From NCBI GenBank assembly GCA_949373095.1, contig CASIBY010000010.1, positions 62,001-126,000 on the forward strand: a stretch of 64,000 bases of DNA, written 5' to 3'. This document shows, piece by piece, positions 19,613 through 29,268 of this stretch. Under the pieces are notes generated by a model that did not search any database, was not told where the DNA came from, and was given only the letters and a program-made list of their open reading frames with translations. Numbering within the stretch: the first letter of the stretch is position 1; every line of letters begins with the position of its first letter. This DNA is from Candidatus Poseidoniaceae archaeon (lineage in GTDB: Archaea > Thermoplasmatota > Poseidoniia > Poseidoniales > Poseidoniaceae). A program made the translations under genes and the position numbers.

Positions 19613-20269
19613 ATGGGCGCTTCGGTTGGAATAGGAGGTTTGATTGTAGGCATTTCGATGCTTGTCGTCTTTTCGATGGCATATCAATCAATTTCATCTC
19701 AAATTGATTCTGGTCTTGACCGACTGGATGATGCGGATGAACCCATTCCAACCTTTACAATTGACGATGCGATATTGTTTGATGGTGCAGTGGTAGACTA
19801 TACCATTGCGATCGCCGGAAGTGGATATACAGATGGCACACTAGCCTCTTCTACTGGAGGCGGTGGTTTTGCTGGTGAATATACAGTGGATGGAACTGGA
19901 GCAATAATCGACGTGGTAATCACCAGCCACGGCGATTATTCTTCTGCACCAACCCTTACCATCACTTGCACAACTGCTTGTGCCGGGAACTCAGGTACTG
20001 GGAGCGTCACTCCAACATTAGGCAACGCAATGTATGCTAACTTCACAAATGCGGGTTCAGCAACGATTGATTTTGATGACATGTGGTTGTTCACGAATGG
20101 ATTGAATCCCATACCGTTTGATACGGCCTACACCTCGGCGATCTCATCTACAAACTGGTTCACAGGAGAAACTCTGTTTCTTCAATGGATTGACCCTATC
20201 CTTGACCCTGACCTTGACCGCATTTCGATGACGGTTGGTCCAACGACCATAGGTCATAATTTGGCATGA
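19613..20269 (+). CDS. flaF: FlaF-type archaellum stator/anchor protein
   Basis: 218 aa: an N-terminal membrane helix (SVGIGGLIVGISMLVVFSMA) and a beta-sandwich exterior, including YANFTNAGSATIDFDDMWLF, the strand pattern seen in FlaF/FlaG proteins. FlaF sits in the pseudoperiplasm and interacts with the S-layer and FlaG. At 218 aa it is longer than usual (about 120-170), with an inserted Gly/Thr/Ser-rich section (GTLASSTGGGGF) and a Cys pair (TCTTACAG). The start ATG directly follows the previous TGA, with GGAGGA nearby. Confidence 0.82.
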   Translation: MGASVGIGGLIVGISMLVVFSMAYQSISSQIDSGLDRLDDADEPIPTFTIDDAILFDGAVVDYTIAIAGSGYTDGTLASSTGGGGFAGEYTVDGTGAIIDVVITSHGDYSSAPTLTITCTTACAGNSGTGSVTPTLGNAMYANFTNAGSATIDFDDMWLFTNGLNPIPFDTAYTSAISSTNWFTGETLFLQWIDPILDPDLDRISMTVGPTTIGHNLA

Positions 20270-20278
20270 GTTGATATT

Positions 20279-20773
20279 ATGGCGGACGGCGGAGCATCAT
20301 CTTTCATCATGTTGGTTACAGCATTGCTGATCTCTGGCAGCGTGAGTACCATACTCATCAGTGAATGGAATAAGGTTGCACGGGTTGCGGAGAGTGATGA
20401 ACGTAAATCATATGGTTCTCTTGGCGTGTCGGTAGATTTCGCAGGAGACCCCATGATGGTTGGATTTGAAGATCCCGCAGTGGGTGACGATGAATTGACT
20501 GTCTATGTCATTAATTCGGGAATTCATGAGATGAGCACCACTTTTGAGCTCCTCATCAATGGCGTTGCTCCGGCAACAATGACAACATCAATTTCTCCAT
20601 CTGGAACAGATTGGTTGCCTGGTTATCTTCTTGAAATTACAGCCTCCGACAATACCCTTACCTATACAGATGGTGATGATGCATCATTATTCTTTGTAGG
20701 TATCTCAGAACCCATACAAGGATATCAGCATTCAGCAACAATGAACAAGGAGGTCAGATTGAATGAAATTTGA
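20279..20773 (+). CDS. flaG: FlaG-type archaellum stator protein
   Basis: 164 aa: an N-terminal ADGGASSFIMLVTALLISGS helix of the FlaG type, then a beta-sandwich (DELTVYVINSGIHEMSTTFE). FlaG forms a filament capped by FlaF that anchors the motor to the cell envelope. Gene order FlaF-FlaG-FlaH supports the call. The stop overlaps the FlaH start by 11 bases. Confidence 0.85.
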   Translation: MADGGASSFIMLVTALLISGSVSTILISEWNKVARVAESDERKSYGSLGVSVDFAGDPMMVGFEDPAVGDDELTVYVINSGIHEMSTTFELLINGVAPATMTTSISPSGTDWLPGYLLEITASDNTLTYTDGDDASLFFVGISEPIQGYQHSATMNKEVRLNEI

Positions 20774-21500
20774 TGAGAATCCATTTATGATTGCCCACAA
20801 GCCTGTTGAAGACGGCTTCCCCTTTGATGTTGAAACTGATTCACTCGGGGACTCGATGGGTCTCCGAATGCCGAATCGTTCGCTCTATGTTTTGCAAGGA
20901 AAGGTCGGAGCAGGTAAATCCCTGATATCTCAGCGCCTTGTTCATGGGATGATTCAGAACGGGGTCAAGGTTCTCGTCGTTACGACCGAACTCACGACTC
21001 GTGGCTGGATTGAACAAATGGAAAGTGTAGGCTACGGCATTACCGATGCAATTCGGGAAGGCCGCTTGATGGTCATCAGTCGGTTTGGGACCATCGCAGA
21101 ATCAAGAGCTGATGTAACCCTACAAGATGTGCTAGCAAGTCCAGCAGTCCCCTCAGCAGACGTCATACTCTTTGATTCTGGAAGTTCGCTTATGCCCGAC
21201 AATCTTAGATGATAATGGCCGTTTCCAATTAATGCAACAAATGCGCAAGGTCGCCTCTCGAAGGGCGCTCCTTCATGCTCTGCTTGGACCCGGACGAAAT
21301 GGACGGCAAACTGCTCCACACCTTGCGGGCATCGGCCGAGGTTGTTCTTAGACTTGGAAAACGCACTAATCGGTGGCGAAATCAAGCGAAATATCGTTGT
21401 CACACGGTTCCTACGCGCAGCAGGGCCCATCCAATCGAGTATTGGATGGCGTGTTGAGCCAGGAATGGGTTTTATCGTCGACATCACGGCGGTCAGTTGA
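20763..21500 (+). CDS. flaH: FlaH, archaellum RecA-like ATP-binding motor regulator (frameshifted)
   Basis: ATG 20763 has GGAGGT upstream. The Walker A motif LQGKVGAGKSLISQRLVHG lies at about residues 44-60, and DVILFDSGSS is the Walker B strand. The frame breaks near 21205, but the family sequence continues: RFQLMQQMRKVASR, then FMLCLDPDEMDGKLLHTLRA, then GGEIKRNIVVTRFLRAAGPI, and the ending GWRVEPGMGFIVDITAVS with TGA at 21498-21500. Three single-base shifts (about 21205, 21265 and 21345) restore one 245-aa protein. FlaH binds ATP without strong hydrolysis and docks on FlaI. Confidence 0.85.
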
Positions 21501-21508
21501 GGAGGTGG

Positions 21509-23235
21509 ATGAATTATGAGCAGACGAGCCCCGATTTGCTAAAGGAGATCTCAATGGTGTCATGGCTGCTTATCCTCACGTAGCCGACTGGGTACGTGAC
21601 TTTGAGCAACGCTACGGTACTCGACCTATCTACTATGGTCCATTGGACCGGGGTGCGATGAAAACCCGCCCTCTCAACTCTGATTTACGTGACAAAGGAA
21701 CCTATCTTCGTTCATATCTACGAACCTCCGGCAGATGACGATGGAGGTGGTACGATTCTTTGGTTTGGTTTGGAACCCCAATTGACGGAAGAAGAGGAGA
21801 ATATCCGTCGGGAACTTGTTGAAACACTCCTGCAAGAAGCTCCCTACGGCCCCGTCGTTTACCACCGATGCAGAATTTGAAAACATCTTGGGTCAAATGA
21901 TTGACAGATACACCATCCTTGATACAGAGGCCAACAACCTCGTCCGTCGGCAGGGCCGGCTTTGGGAAATGATCGGCATGGATGACAAGCGTCTGACCGT
22001 GAGTGAAAAGCAGCGGGAACGACTAACCTATGTCGTCATCCGCGACCTGATCCGAAACGGCCCGCTTGAACCTCTGCTCTCTGATGAGATGCTGGAAGAC
22101 ATACACTCGGTCGGATTGAAGCACATTCACATGGATCACAAGGTCTTCGGAATGGTCACTTCCAACATTCAGATTCCGTGAACGATCACTCCTCTCTCGC
22201 TATCTCCGTGCTATGTCGGAGCGTATTGGGCGCCCTGTGTCTGACAACAAACCAATTATTGACGGTGTTCTTCTTGATGGGTCACGTATCAACATCATTT
22301 TCTCCGACGACGTATCTATGCTTGGTCCGTCGTTCACCATCCGTAAATTCGCAGAAGAAACCATCTCGATTACTCAACTCATTCAGTGGGGTACGATGTC
22401 TTCTCAAGTCGCAGCCTACATCTGGATTTGCCTTGAATACGGTATGTCAGTTTTGGTTTCTGGAGAGACTGCATCTGGTAAAACCACAACGTTGAATGCT
22501 ATTCTTCCCTTTATTGACCACAACGTCAAAATTTACACTGCAGAAGATACTCCTGAAGTTAAAGTTCGGCACAAGATTTGGCAGCGTCTCGTCACCCGTG
22601 ATGCTAAAAATGAAGAATCTCGTGTTGAGATGTTCGACCTGCTCAAGGCGGCATTGCGAAGCCGTCCTCGATACATCATCATCGGTGAGATTCGTGGTGT
22701 AGAGGGTGCTACTGCTTTCCAAGCCATGCAGACCGGCCACCCGGTCATCGCTACCTTCCACGCATCCTCAATCGTCAAGATGATTCAGCGGTTTACCGGC
22801 GACCCGATCAACGTTCCCATTCGGTTCTTTGACAATCTTAACTTTGCGATCTTCCAAGAAGTGGTTGAGGCCCCAGGCGGCGGTATCGCCCGTCGTATCA
22901 CCGGAATTGACGAAGTCATTGGTTACAACAAACACAGTGACGGTGTGCTGACCCGTGGTATGTTCGAATGGGACCCTGTCAAAGATAAACACTATTTCCG
23001 TGGTATGTTCCAATCACATTTGCTTGAGAACAAGATCGCTGCAATGGCTGGTTTTGCGAACAAGCGAGATATCTACGATGAGATGCTTCGTAGGGCCGAT
23101 GCCATTCAGCGAATGGTTGACCGTGGCTTGACTCATTATGACGACGTGTTTGACCTCCTTGGGCTCTACTATTCCAACGGCTGGGACCATTTCAGCCGAG
23201 CTATTGACACATGGGTCGGCGTCAACCAGAAATGA
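21509..23235 (+). CDS. flaI: FlaI, archaellum assembly and rotation ATPase (frameshifted)
   Basis: GGAGG at 21501-21505 precedes ATG 21509 (MNYEQTSPDLLKEIS). The frame changes near 21552, 21690, 21850 and 22170. Protein sequence continues through GTRPIYYGPL, PIFVHIYEPPADDDGGGTIL, QMIDRYTILDTEANNLVRRQ and the long intact part from 22190 on. That part has Walker A VSGETASGKTTTLNAILPF, the Asp box TAEDTPEVK, Walker B YIIIGEIRGVEG and the His box TGHPVIATFHASS. This type II/IV secretion ATPase forms a hexamer that first assembles and then turns the archaellum. Restored length is about 575 aa. Confidence 0.9.
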
Positions 23236-23249
23236 GGAGATGATGAGAC

Positions 23250-25058
23250 ATGGAGCGCATGCCGATCTGGCACATTGCACTGCGTCGTCTTGAGATGCCG
23301 ATGGGGCGTTTCCTGAGCCGTCTACGTCCTCCCGGTAGCTGATTTTCACCTTCATCTTCTCGATTGTTCTTGTAGTTGCTCACCGGAGGCCTCAGGGGAG
23401 GGGCGCACTTTTCTCAGGAGTTACAGGAATTCTCCTCGTCATCCTCCTCACTGACAATGGCCTCACTTGCTGCCATTGGCTTCCCCATCCTCGAGGTCCA
23501 GCGTTCAGCCAGCCTCATTGAAGCAGAAATGCACATGTTCATCACGCGCATGGGTATCCTGTCAATTGGGGAGGTAGGAGCTCAGTCAATCTTTGACATT
23601 CTCAAACAGATGCGCGATTATGGAGAACTCGCTGCCGAAGTCCAGCGAATTGAGACCTTGGTTGGCAAATGGCACACCTCGCTGCCAGAGGCAGCCCGGA
23701 TCGTTGCACAGCAGAGTCCGAGCCCCCTTTGGTCCGATTTCCTGAGTCGAATGGCGTTTTCCATTGAAGCAGGTCAACCCATTGATCAATTCATGCGTTC
23801 CGAGCAGGAAACGATTGCTGAACAATACAATACGCTTTATGATACACGATTGGAGTCAGTTGACACTCTCAAAGAGATCTACGTGTCATTGGTGACTGCT
23901 GGGCTGTTTGGACTTGTAATTGCTGGAATCCATTTGGTTCTTTTTCAAGTTGGAAGCGACACAGATACACCCATTGAAGTTGCAGGCCGCCTCCGTTTCC
24001 TTCTTCTTGCGTCGTTAATGTTTGCATTCATTCAGTTGGGTGCAGTGTTTGCATTTCGGGCAACCATTCCAAAGGACCTCACCTTTGCTCGGGATGAAAT
24101 GGATACTCCGTTCAGAATCAATTTTAGACGCTCCTTATTGGTCGCAAGTGTAGTTGCCTTGGTACTGGTCACGACGAGTGTATTCACACTCATTTGGGTC
24201 TTTGAGGAATTAACATCCCAATGGGACAAATATGGTCTCCTCTTCATTGCAATCCCCCTCTCTCCTCTACTTATCCCATCAATGATGATTCGTAGAGAAG
24301 AAAAACAAATCCAACGTAGAGATCAAACCTATCCGGACTTCATACGGGCCCTTGGTGGTACGGCACAAGCCCGTTCGTCGGAACCTTCTGCAACCATCAA
24401 AGCACTGCGAGGAATAGATTTCGGAATGCTAGACAATTCGATTGACCGATTGGAAAAGCGTCTGTCCACCCGAATTGATTCAGACCGTGCTTGGGATTAT
24501 TTCACTGCAGATACCAATTCAGCAGTCATCTCACGATATACTCGGATTTACATTGAAGGCTCACAATCATCAGGTCAACCCGCTGCCACCGCTGAAATGG
24601 TATCACGGTCCGTTGGAAATCTCCTTTCGTTAAGAAACAGAAGAGCATTATCTGCAAATACGATGTGGGGTGTTGCTCTTGGACTTCTGATTTCAAGCGT
24701 AGCCGCTCTCAATGTAACTACTGCGATTGTCCTACAACTTGGAGAATCGATCGCGGGAGTCGCAGGTGGGCTCACCGATACCGATGTGAGTTCGCTCTCT
24801 AATTTTGGAGCAGGAGTCGCATTGCCGGTTATGGAGGATGCATCATCTGTAGATGACAACATCAGGATGTTCAAAATCATAATTTCATTGTTAATTTTAA
24901 TGCAAGTGGTCGCCGTTTCATCGATCGCTACACGACTTCGTGGTGGTACTCGCTCAAGTGCAGTGGGGCAAATGATTCTCCTTACATGGATTTCTGGGCT
25001 TGCCTCATTATTGACTGCCGTTATGTTGGAAAGTGCTTCAGGCGTCTTTGGGTCCTGA
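23250..25058 (+). CDS. flaJ: FlaJ, archaellum polytopic membrane platform (5' part frameshifted)
   Basis: ATG 23250 (MERMPIWHIALRRLEMPMGR) with GAGGAG upstream. Shifts near 23335 and 23445 lead via IFTFIFSIVLVVAHRRPQGR (first membrane helix) into the long frame to 25058. That contains the T2SSF-like domains (TLYDTRLESVDTLKEIYVSL, DFLSRMAFSIEAGQPIDQFM) and about eight more hydrophobic helices, ending TWISGLASLLTAVML. FlaJ is the membrane platform on which FlaI acts. An in-frame start at 23376 in the long frame would lose the first two membrane helices and is probably wrong. Confidence 0.87.
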
Positions 25059-25070
25059 TAAATCTGAGGA

Positions 25071-25535
25071 ATGTTCATACCCTTCGTTTTGGGTGGAATG
25101 GATATGCAACCACCCATACCCCCTGCAATGAATCCCGCTGCTTCACCATACCAACCACCTGCCAATATGGCGAAAGGTTCCATGTATTCTTTTCAAAAAT
25201 GGTTGATGATCGGTCTGATTGTTCTCGTTGTATCCGGCATGTTTGGTGAGTTCCCCTTGTCGTCTTCATCCCCGAATCCCACTGATTATGATTTGTTAGA
25301 GGAAAAAGGATTGGATGACTATTCCGATGCCGTTGACAGTTTTGAAGGACAAGTAGCCCTATTCTCCGCAATGAGTACAATTCTTCAAACCACGGCCCTT
25401 GCTCTTGTTGCCTATGCATTCATTCGTGAAGCTCACGAAGAAGAGGGAATGCATGTCGCTATGAGAATAACAATGGTTCTCGCAGCAGTGATTCTGGTCA
25501 CGAGCATCGTTGGTCGTAACATCTCCTTGTTCTGA
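25071..25535 (+). CDS. Small membrane protein at end of archaellum operon
   Basis: ATG 25071 or, less likely, ATG 25098; each has a purine-rich site upstream. The N-terminus is Pro-rich (MDMQPPIPPAMNPAASPYQP). It has one hydrophobic helix (WLMIGLIVLVVSGMFGEF), an acidic external loop, and two more helices near the C-terminus (TILQTTALALVAYAFI and MVLAAVILVTSIVGR). No family recognised. Spacing of 12 bases after FlaJ indicates co-transcription, so it is a candidate archaellum membrane accessory. Confidence 0.75.
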   Translation: MFIPFVLGGMDMQPPIPPAMNPAASPYQPPANMAKGSMYSFQKWLMIGLIVLVVSGMFGEFPLSSSSPNPTDYDLLEEKGLDDYSDAVDSFEGQVALFSAMSTILQTTALALVAYAFIREAHEEEGMHVAMRITMVLAAVILVTSIVGRNISLF

Positions 25536-25537
25536 TT

Positions 25538-26188
25538 CTATCGTCGGGATTCTTCCCGAATTCGTTTCTTGGTAGCAGACCAAGAGCAAATGGGGCACTT
25601 CGTTAGGTCATGGAAACGAGCAGGACAAAATTCACGGCCAAAGAAAATGATTTGCAGGTGCAAGTCATTCCACTTCTCTCTGGGAAATACGGCCTTGAGG
25701 TCACGCTCCGTCTTCGTAACGTTGCTTCCATCTGACAGACCCCATCTTGCTGCTAACCTGTGAATGTGTGTGTCCACAGGGAAGGCTGGAACGCCAAATG
25801 CCTGTGACATTACCACACTTGCTGTTTTATGGCCGACTCCGGGAAGGGCTTCCAGTTCCTCAAACGAATTAGGGACTGAACCGTCATGAAGTTGGTTCAA
25901 CATCTCTGAAAGCCTACGGATGTTCTTCGCTTTGGTAGGGGCTAGGCCAACTTGTCGGATGTCGTTGAGAATGACATCGACTGAAAGATTCGCCATGTCT
26001 CCTGGATTGTTAGCTTTGGCAAATAAGGCCGGTGTGACTTCGTTAACCTTGAGGTCCGTAGTTTGAGCACTCATCAAAACTGCGACAAGCAACTCAAAGG
26101 AATTGTTGTGGTCCAGGGGAATGGGGATGACTGGGTAGAGTGATTCCAACTGTTCGGTAATTCGTTCTGCCTTTTCTGAACGCTTCAC
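25538..26188 (-). CDS. nth: Endonuclease III (base-excision DNA glycosylase/AP lyase)
   Basis: 216 aa HhH-GPD protein. The helix-hairpin-helix LEALPGVGHKTASVVMSQAF includes the catalytic Lys, and the catalytic Asp lies in FPVDTHIHRLAARWG. It removes oxidised pyrimidines and nicks abasic sites. The C-terminal Fe-S motif is atypical: Cys-x9-Cys-x2-Cys (CPARFHDLTKCPIC) with no fourth Cys visible. The stop lies three bases from the convergent operon end. Confidence 0.93.
   Translation of the reverse strand: MKRSEKAERITEQLESLYPVIPIPLDHNNSFELLVAVLMSAQTTDLKVNEVTPALFAKANNPGDMANLSVDVILNDIRQVGLAPTKAKNIRRLSEMLNQLHDGSVPNSFEELEALPGVGHKTASVVMSQAFGVPAFPVDTHIHRLAARWGLSDGSNVTKTERDLKAVFPREKWNDLHLQIIFFGREFCPARFHDLTKCPICSWSATKKRIREESRR
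25544..25559. terminator. Possible bidirectional terminator hairpin
   Basis: TCGGGA-TTCT-TCCCGA is a 6-bp perfect stem just after the last gene of the archaellum operon and within the final codons of the convergent endonuclease III gene. Only a short T-rich stretch follows, so the call is weak. Confidence 0.3.
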
Positions 26189-26204
26189 GGGGGTATTCTC
26201 CTGT

Positions 26205-26414
26205 TCACTCAGTATTCCTTATGTCGTATTCTTCACCAGTTTTCCAACCGAAGAAGAGTCCCAGAAACACGGATGTTAAGGGAATAACGTTGCAAATAAG
26301 GGATTCCAATGGTTCAGTCGTAGGTTTCCCTGCAATGTACCAAATAATGAATCCTAGAATGAGACCAGGAATGACCATCATGCTTCCCATGATGATGGTA
26401 CGGAGGGTGCGCAT
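26205..26414 (-). CDS. Small two-helix membrane protein
   Basis: 69 aa with two hydrophobic helices (IIMGSMMVIPGLILGFIIWY and LICNVIPLTSVFLGLFFGW) and a charged C-terminus KTGEEYDIRNTE. It lies 16 bases upstream of nth on the same strand. The rightward frame here is a shadow with no such pattern. Function unknown. Confidence 0.6.
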   Translation of the reverse strand: MRTLRTIIMGSMMVIPGLILGFIIWYIAGKPTTEPLESLICNVIPLTSVFLGLFFGWKTGEEYDIRNTE

Positions 26415-26462
26415 AACACTCCCAAGCAGAGGTCTGTCATGAAGGTGTGCTTAGACCTAGGT

Positions 26463-28409
26463 TCAATTCATTCGTGCAGCGAGGGCTTCACCGGAAAGGG
26501 AGTTGAGGACATCTCCTTCTTCCAACCATCCTTTTCGAGCGGTCATGAGTCCATAGGTAATGTCGCTAAGTCCTCGTATTGAATGGGCGTCGGGATTGAT
26601 TACCACTGGGACACCGAGCCCTTTTGCATGTTTGCACAAGCGCCAATCCAAATCCAAACGGTACGGGCTTGCATTGAGTTCTACTGCTTTCAGGCGTCCA
26701 TCTTGATTGTGTTCGGCCATGTGTTCCAACACAGCGAACAAGTCCACTTCATACCCTTCCCTGCCCTGTAGGATGCGTCCAGTAGGATGGCCGAGTACAG
26801 TTGTGGCGGGATGGTCAATGACTTTGAGCAGTTCCTCAGTATTTTCAACCTCGTCTCTGGAACGCCATTTTGTCATGGCGTGCACGCTTGCAACAACATA
26901 ATCCAATTCATTGAGCACTTCGTCAGGATGGTCTAAGGTACCTCCAGCAAGTATGTCAGACTCCACTCCGTGGAACAAACGGAAGTCAACACCATCCTCT
27001 GCCCATTGCTGGTTGTAGGCTTTGATGGTTCGTCCTTGTTTGAGGAGGTCATCAGAACTCGCACCGTTCGCAATTTTGAGCGAAGGGGAATGGTCTGCAA
27101 TACCCAGCCATGACCAGTTCATCTTCCGCGCTGTATCGGCCATTTGCTCAAGACTTGCCTCACCGTCTGAAAGTGTCGTGTGATTGTGAAGTGCTCCCCG
27201 GATGCTGTTCATTTCCAATAATTGGGGAAGGCTTCCCGAAGATGCAGCCTCTACTTCACCCATGTCTTCTCGCAATTCAGGAGTAACATAATCCATCTCA
27301 AGGTGGGCGTAGATCTCCTGTTCACTCAAGGCTTGTAGTGAATGTACTGCCGCTTCCATTCCTTTGAGATCGCCAGCTTTCGCTTCAGGAATGAGTCCAA
27401 ATTCATTCAATCTAAGGCCACGGTCAATGGCTCGTTGACGCATGGCAATGTTATGCTCCTTGCTACCGGTAAAGTACGCCAGTGTAAACGGTTCAACGTG
27501 AGGAGGTACGAGGCGAACTTGGGCATCAATGGTTCCACCAGCCTCAAGTTGCTCGTAATCATCTCCTCCAATAGCGTCCAACACATTCGGGTCAATATGG
27601 CCCACTGCAAATGTATCATCAAAAACAGTTGTGTCAAGAATCAGGCTTATTTTAGAGTCACCTGCACCTTTCACATCAGCAATACCCTGTAGCGATAGAA
27701 TGTTTTCAGCAACGGTCTCATGATTGGCTTGGTCAACTGATACGACCAAATCTAAATCTCCGATTGTATCTTTTCGCCTCCGAGCACTACCTGCAAGCGT
27801 TGCACGATTGACCCCGGTGATTCCTGCAATCTTTCTCTGAAACGCTTCTCCATATCGCAAGCCGATATCCAGGCGCCTACGTTCTCTAAACCGTGCAAGG
27901 AGTTCGATTCCATCAAGCATCCGCTGTTGAGATTTTGCACCAAATCCTTTCATGGGAGCAATACGATTCTCTTCTGCTGCTTGCTTGAGGCTGGCCACAG
28001 AATCAACTCCGAGTTCGTCATGCATCAGTTTGATTCGTTTTGGGCCGAGGCCTGGTATTCCGAGCATCTCAATCATCCCAGCAGGAGTGGACACGTGCTT
28101 ATCGACCCAATCTTCAGGCCATTCGCCTTCTAGTACTGCTTGGGATAAGGCGCTTCCAAGACCTTTGCCGATTCCCTTCATTTCAAACAGCTGTCCCGAG
28201 GCAACAAGCTCACCAAAATCCTGGGTGATGGTCCCTAGCATTCGGCTTGCATTCTGGTAGGACCGAACTCGGAATACATTGGCACCTTGCAATTCAAGCA
28301 ATACCGCCATCTGGTGCAAGACCTTTGCAACTTGGTTTCTAGAGAAGTGAGGTTGGGTTGGCCGAGGTTTTGGAAGTGTGAAGGAGCCGACTGCCATGTG
28401 TTGAAACAA
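26463..28409 (-). CDS. polX: DNA polymerase X family protein with PHP domain (PolX)
   Basis: 648 aa. The N-terminal 8-kDa-like and HhH region has MKGIGKGLGSALSQAVLEGE and MLGIPGLGPKRIKLMHDELG. The palm domain shows TLAGSARRRKDTIGDLDLVV with the metal-binding Asp-x-Asp, and FDDTFAVGHIDP is in the following region. The C-terminal PHP domain (about residues 405-648) has RGALHNHTTLSDGEASLEQM, GIADHSPSL, FHGVESDIL and INPDAHS, the expected metal-binding His/Asp/Glu. In bacteria this architecture gives gap-filling polymerase plus 3'-5' exonuclease or AP endonuclease activity for base excision repair. Proximity to nth supports a repair role. Confidence 0.93.
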   Translation of the reverse strand: MFQHMAVGSFTLPKPRPTQPHFSRNQVAKVLHQMAVLLELQGANVFRVRSYQNASRMLGTITQDFGELVASGQLFEMKGIGKGLGSALSQAVLEGEWPEDWVDKHVSTPAGMIEMLGIPGLGPKRIKLMHDELGVDSVASLKQAAEENRIAPMKGFGAKSQQRMLDGIELLARFRERRRLDIGLRYGEAFQRKIAGITGVNRATLAGSARRRKDTIGDLDLVVSVDQANHETVAENILSLQGIADVKGAGDSKISLILDTTVFDDTFAVGHIDPNVLDAIGGDDYEQLEAGGTIDAQVRLVPPHVEPFTLAYFTGSKEHNIAMRQRAIDRGLRLNEFGLIPEAKAGDLKGMEAAVHSLQALSEQEIYAHLEMDYVTPELREDMGEVEAASSGSLPQLLEMNSIRGALHNHTTLSDGEASLEQMADTARKMNWSWLGIADHSPSLKIANGASSDDLLKQGRTIKAYNQQWAEDGVDFRLFHGVESDILAGGTLDHPDEVLNELDYVVASVHAMTKWRSRDEVENTEELLKVIDHPATTVLGHPTGRILQGREGYEVDLFAVLEHMAEHNQDGRLKAVELNASPYRLDLDWRLCKHAKGLGVPVVINPDAHSIRGLSDITYGLMTARKGWLEEGDVLNSLSGEALAARMN

Positions 28410-28479
28410 ACGATGACCCTAAACAAAGGTTCGCAACCTTCGCCCCCACCTTCAAGAGGGTCCTTCCCTTGGACAATGC

Positions 28480-28806
28480 ATGGTGGATGTCGTGTTCTTG
28501 GAACACTTGGCCGAAGGTTTGTGTGGTGTGTCTGCCATCTTGTTCACTTTCATCGCTACGCTTTCTCGGTCGGAAAAGGCGGAGGAGATTGCTCAAAACA
28601 TCATTTTCTTTACGCTCATTTTGGCTGCAGGGATCCTATGGTGGTTGTCCTATGCAGGAGGCGTCTTATGGGGCTCAAACTACCTTCCAAAGCCGCTTGC
28701 ATTATTTTGTGTCATTCTGGCGGTTTCAGCACGGATGAACATCAAAGGAGAAAACCTGTCCTTTGGGGCAAACCCTCACAGTATTGGGCGAGATGCTGAA
28801 GAGTAA
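28480..28806 (+). CDS. Small membrane protein, three predicted helices
   Basis: 108 aa: hydrophobic stretches at LCGVSAILFTFIATL, IIFFTLILAAGILWWLSYAG and PLALFCVILAVSA. ATG 28480 is used. The gene ends flush against the convergent NifU-like gene. A longer overlapping rightward frame (28287-28799) lacks membrane character and runs into polX. No family recognised. Confidence 0.6.
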   Translation: MVDVVFLEHLAEGLCGVSAILFTFIATLSRSEKAEEIAQNIIFFTLILAAGILWWLSYAGGVLWGSNYLPKPLALFCVILAVSARMNIKGENLSFGANPHSIGRDAEE

Positions 28807-29127
28807 TCAGATGATTTCACCGGGAGGGTTGTCATCTCCACCACTCAAGGCTTCTTTGGCCATTTTCTGGTCAATGAAGGTCCGCATGTATTCTGGCAAT
28901 TCTCCGTTGACGAAGATGACATCATTCACGTGGTCCAATTTTTTTAACGAGTAATAAATTTGCATAGCAGTCATTGGTGTAGATGAGCAGCCGTTACAGC
29001 CACCATCTAGCGAGAGCATAATGTTCCCATCAGTTGTGTCAATCACATTGACCACACCATCGTGCTCATCAAGGATTTCTTGGACTGGACCAATCTCAGC
29101 CAAAATCTCTTCTGCACTGATGGTCAT
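28807..29127 (-). CDS. NifU C-terminal domain Fe-S scaffold protein
   Basis: 106 aa with the CxxC of the NifU-like domain in SLDGGCNGCSSTPMTAMQ, and an N-terminal region of LAEIGPVQEILDEHDGVVNV type. These small proteins assemble and pass on [4Fe-4S] clusters. The C-terminus is acidic. It is divergent from the pyrophosphatase gene. Confidence 0.88.
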   Translation of the reverse strand: MTISAEEILAEIGPVQEILDEHDGVVNVIDTTDGNIMLSLDGGCNGCSSTPMTAMQIYYSLKKLDHVNDVIFVNGELPEYMRTFIDQKMAKEALSGGDDNPPGEII

Positions 29128-29268
29128 GTGTTATCCCAAACATCTCTCCTCTTTGAACGATTGCCTGTTTCTACAACGGTGTTGAAGGAACACAAGCATG
29201 TATTCTACCGGCTAGATGTGAAAGCCTCCTAAACCAGCACAGTGGCTTTTTTTTGAAGGGAACCACTT

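Noticed and set aside
20763-23235. FlaH and FlaI as true pseudogenes
   Set aside because: All family motifs are intact across the frame changes and the rest of the operon is complete, so sequence error is more likely.
23376-23445. Annotated-type start of FlaJ within the long frame
   Set aside because: The first codons are a Ser-rich out-of-frame translation of what another frame reads as a membrane helix; the true start is upstream at 23250.
28287-28799. 170-codon rightward ORF overlapping the start of polX
   Set aside because: Cys/His-rich nonsense composition, overlaps polX; the 108-aa frame next to it has clear membrane helices.
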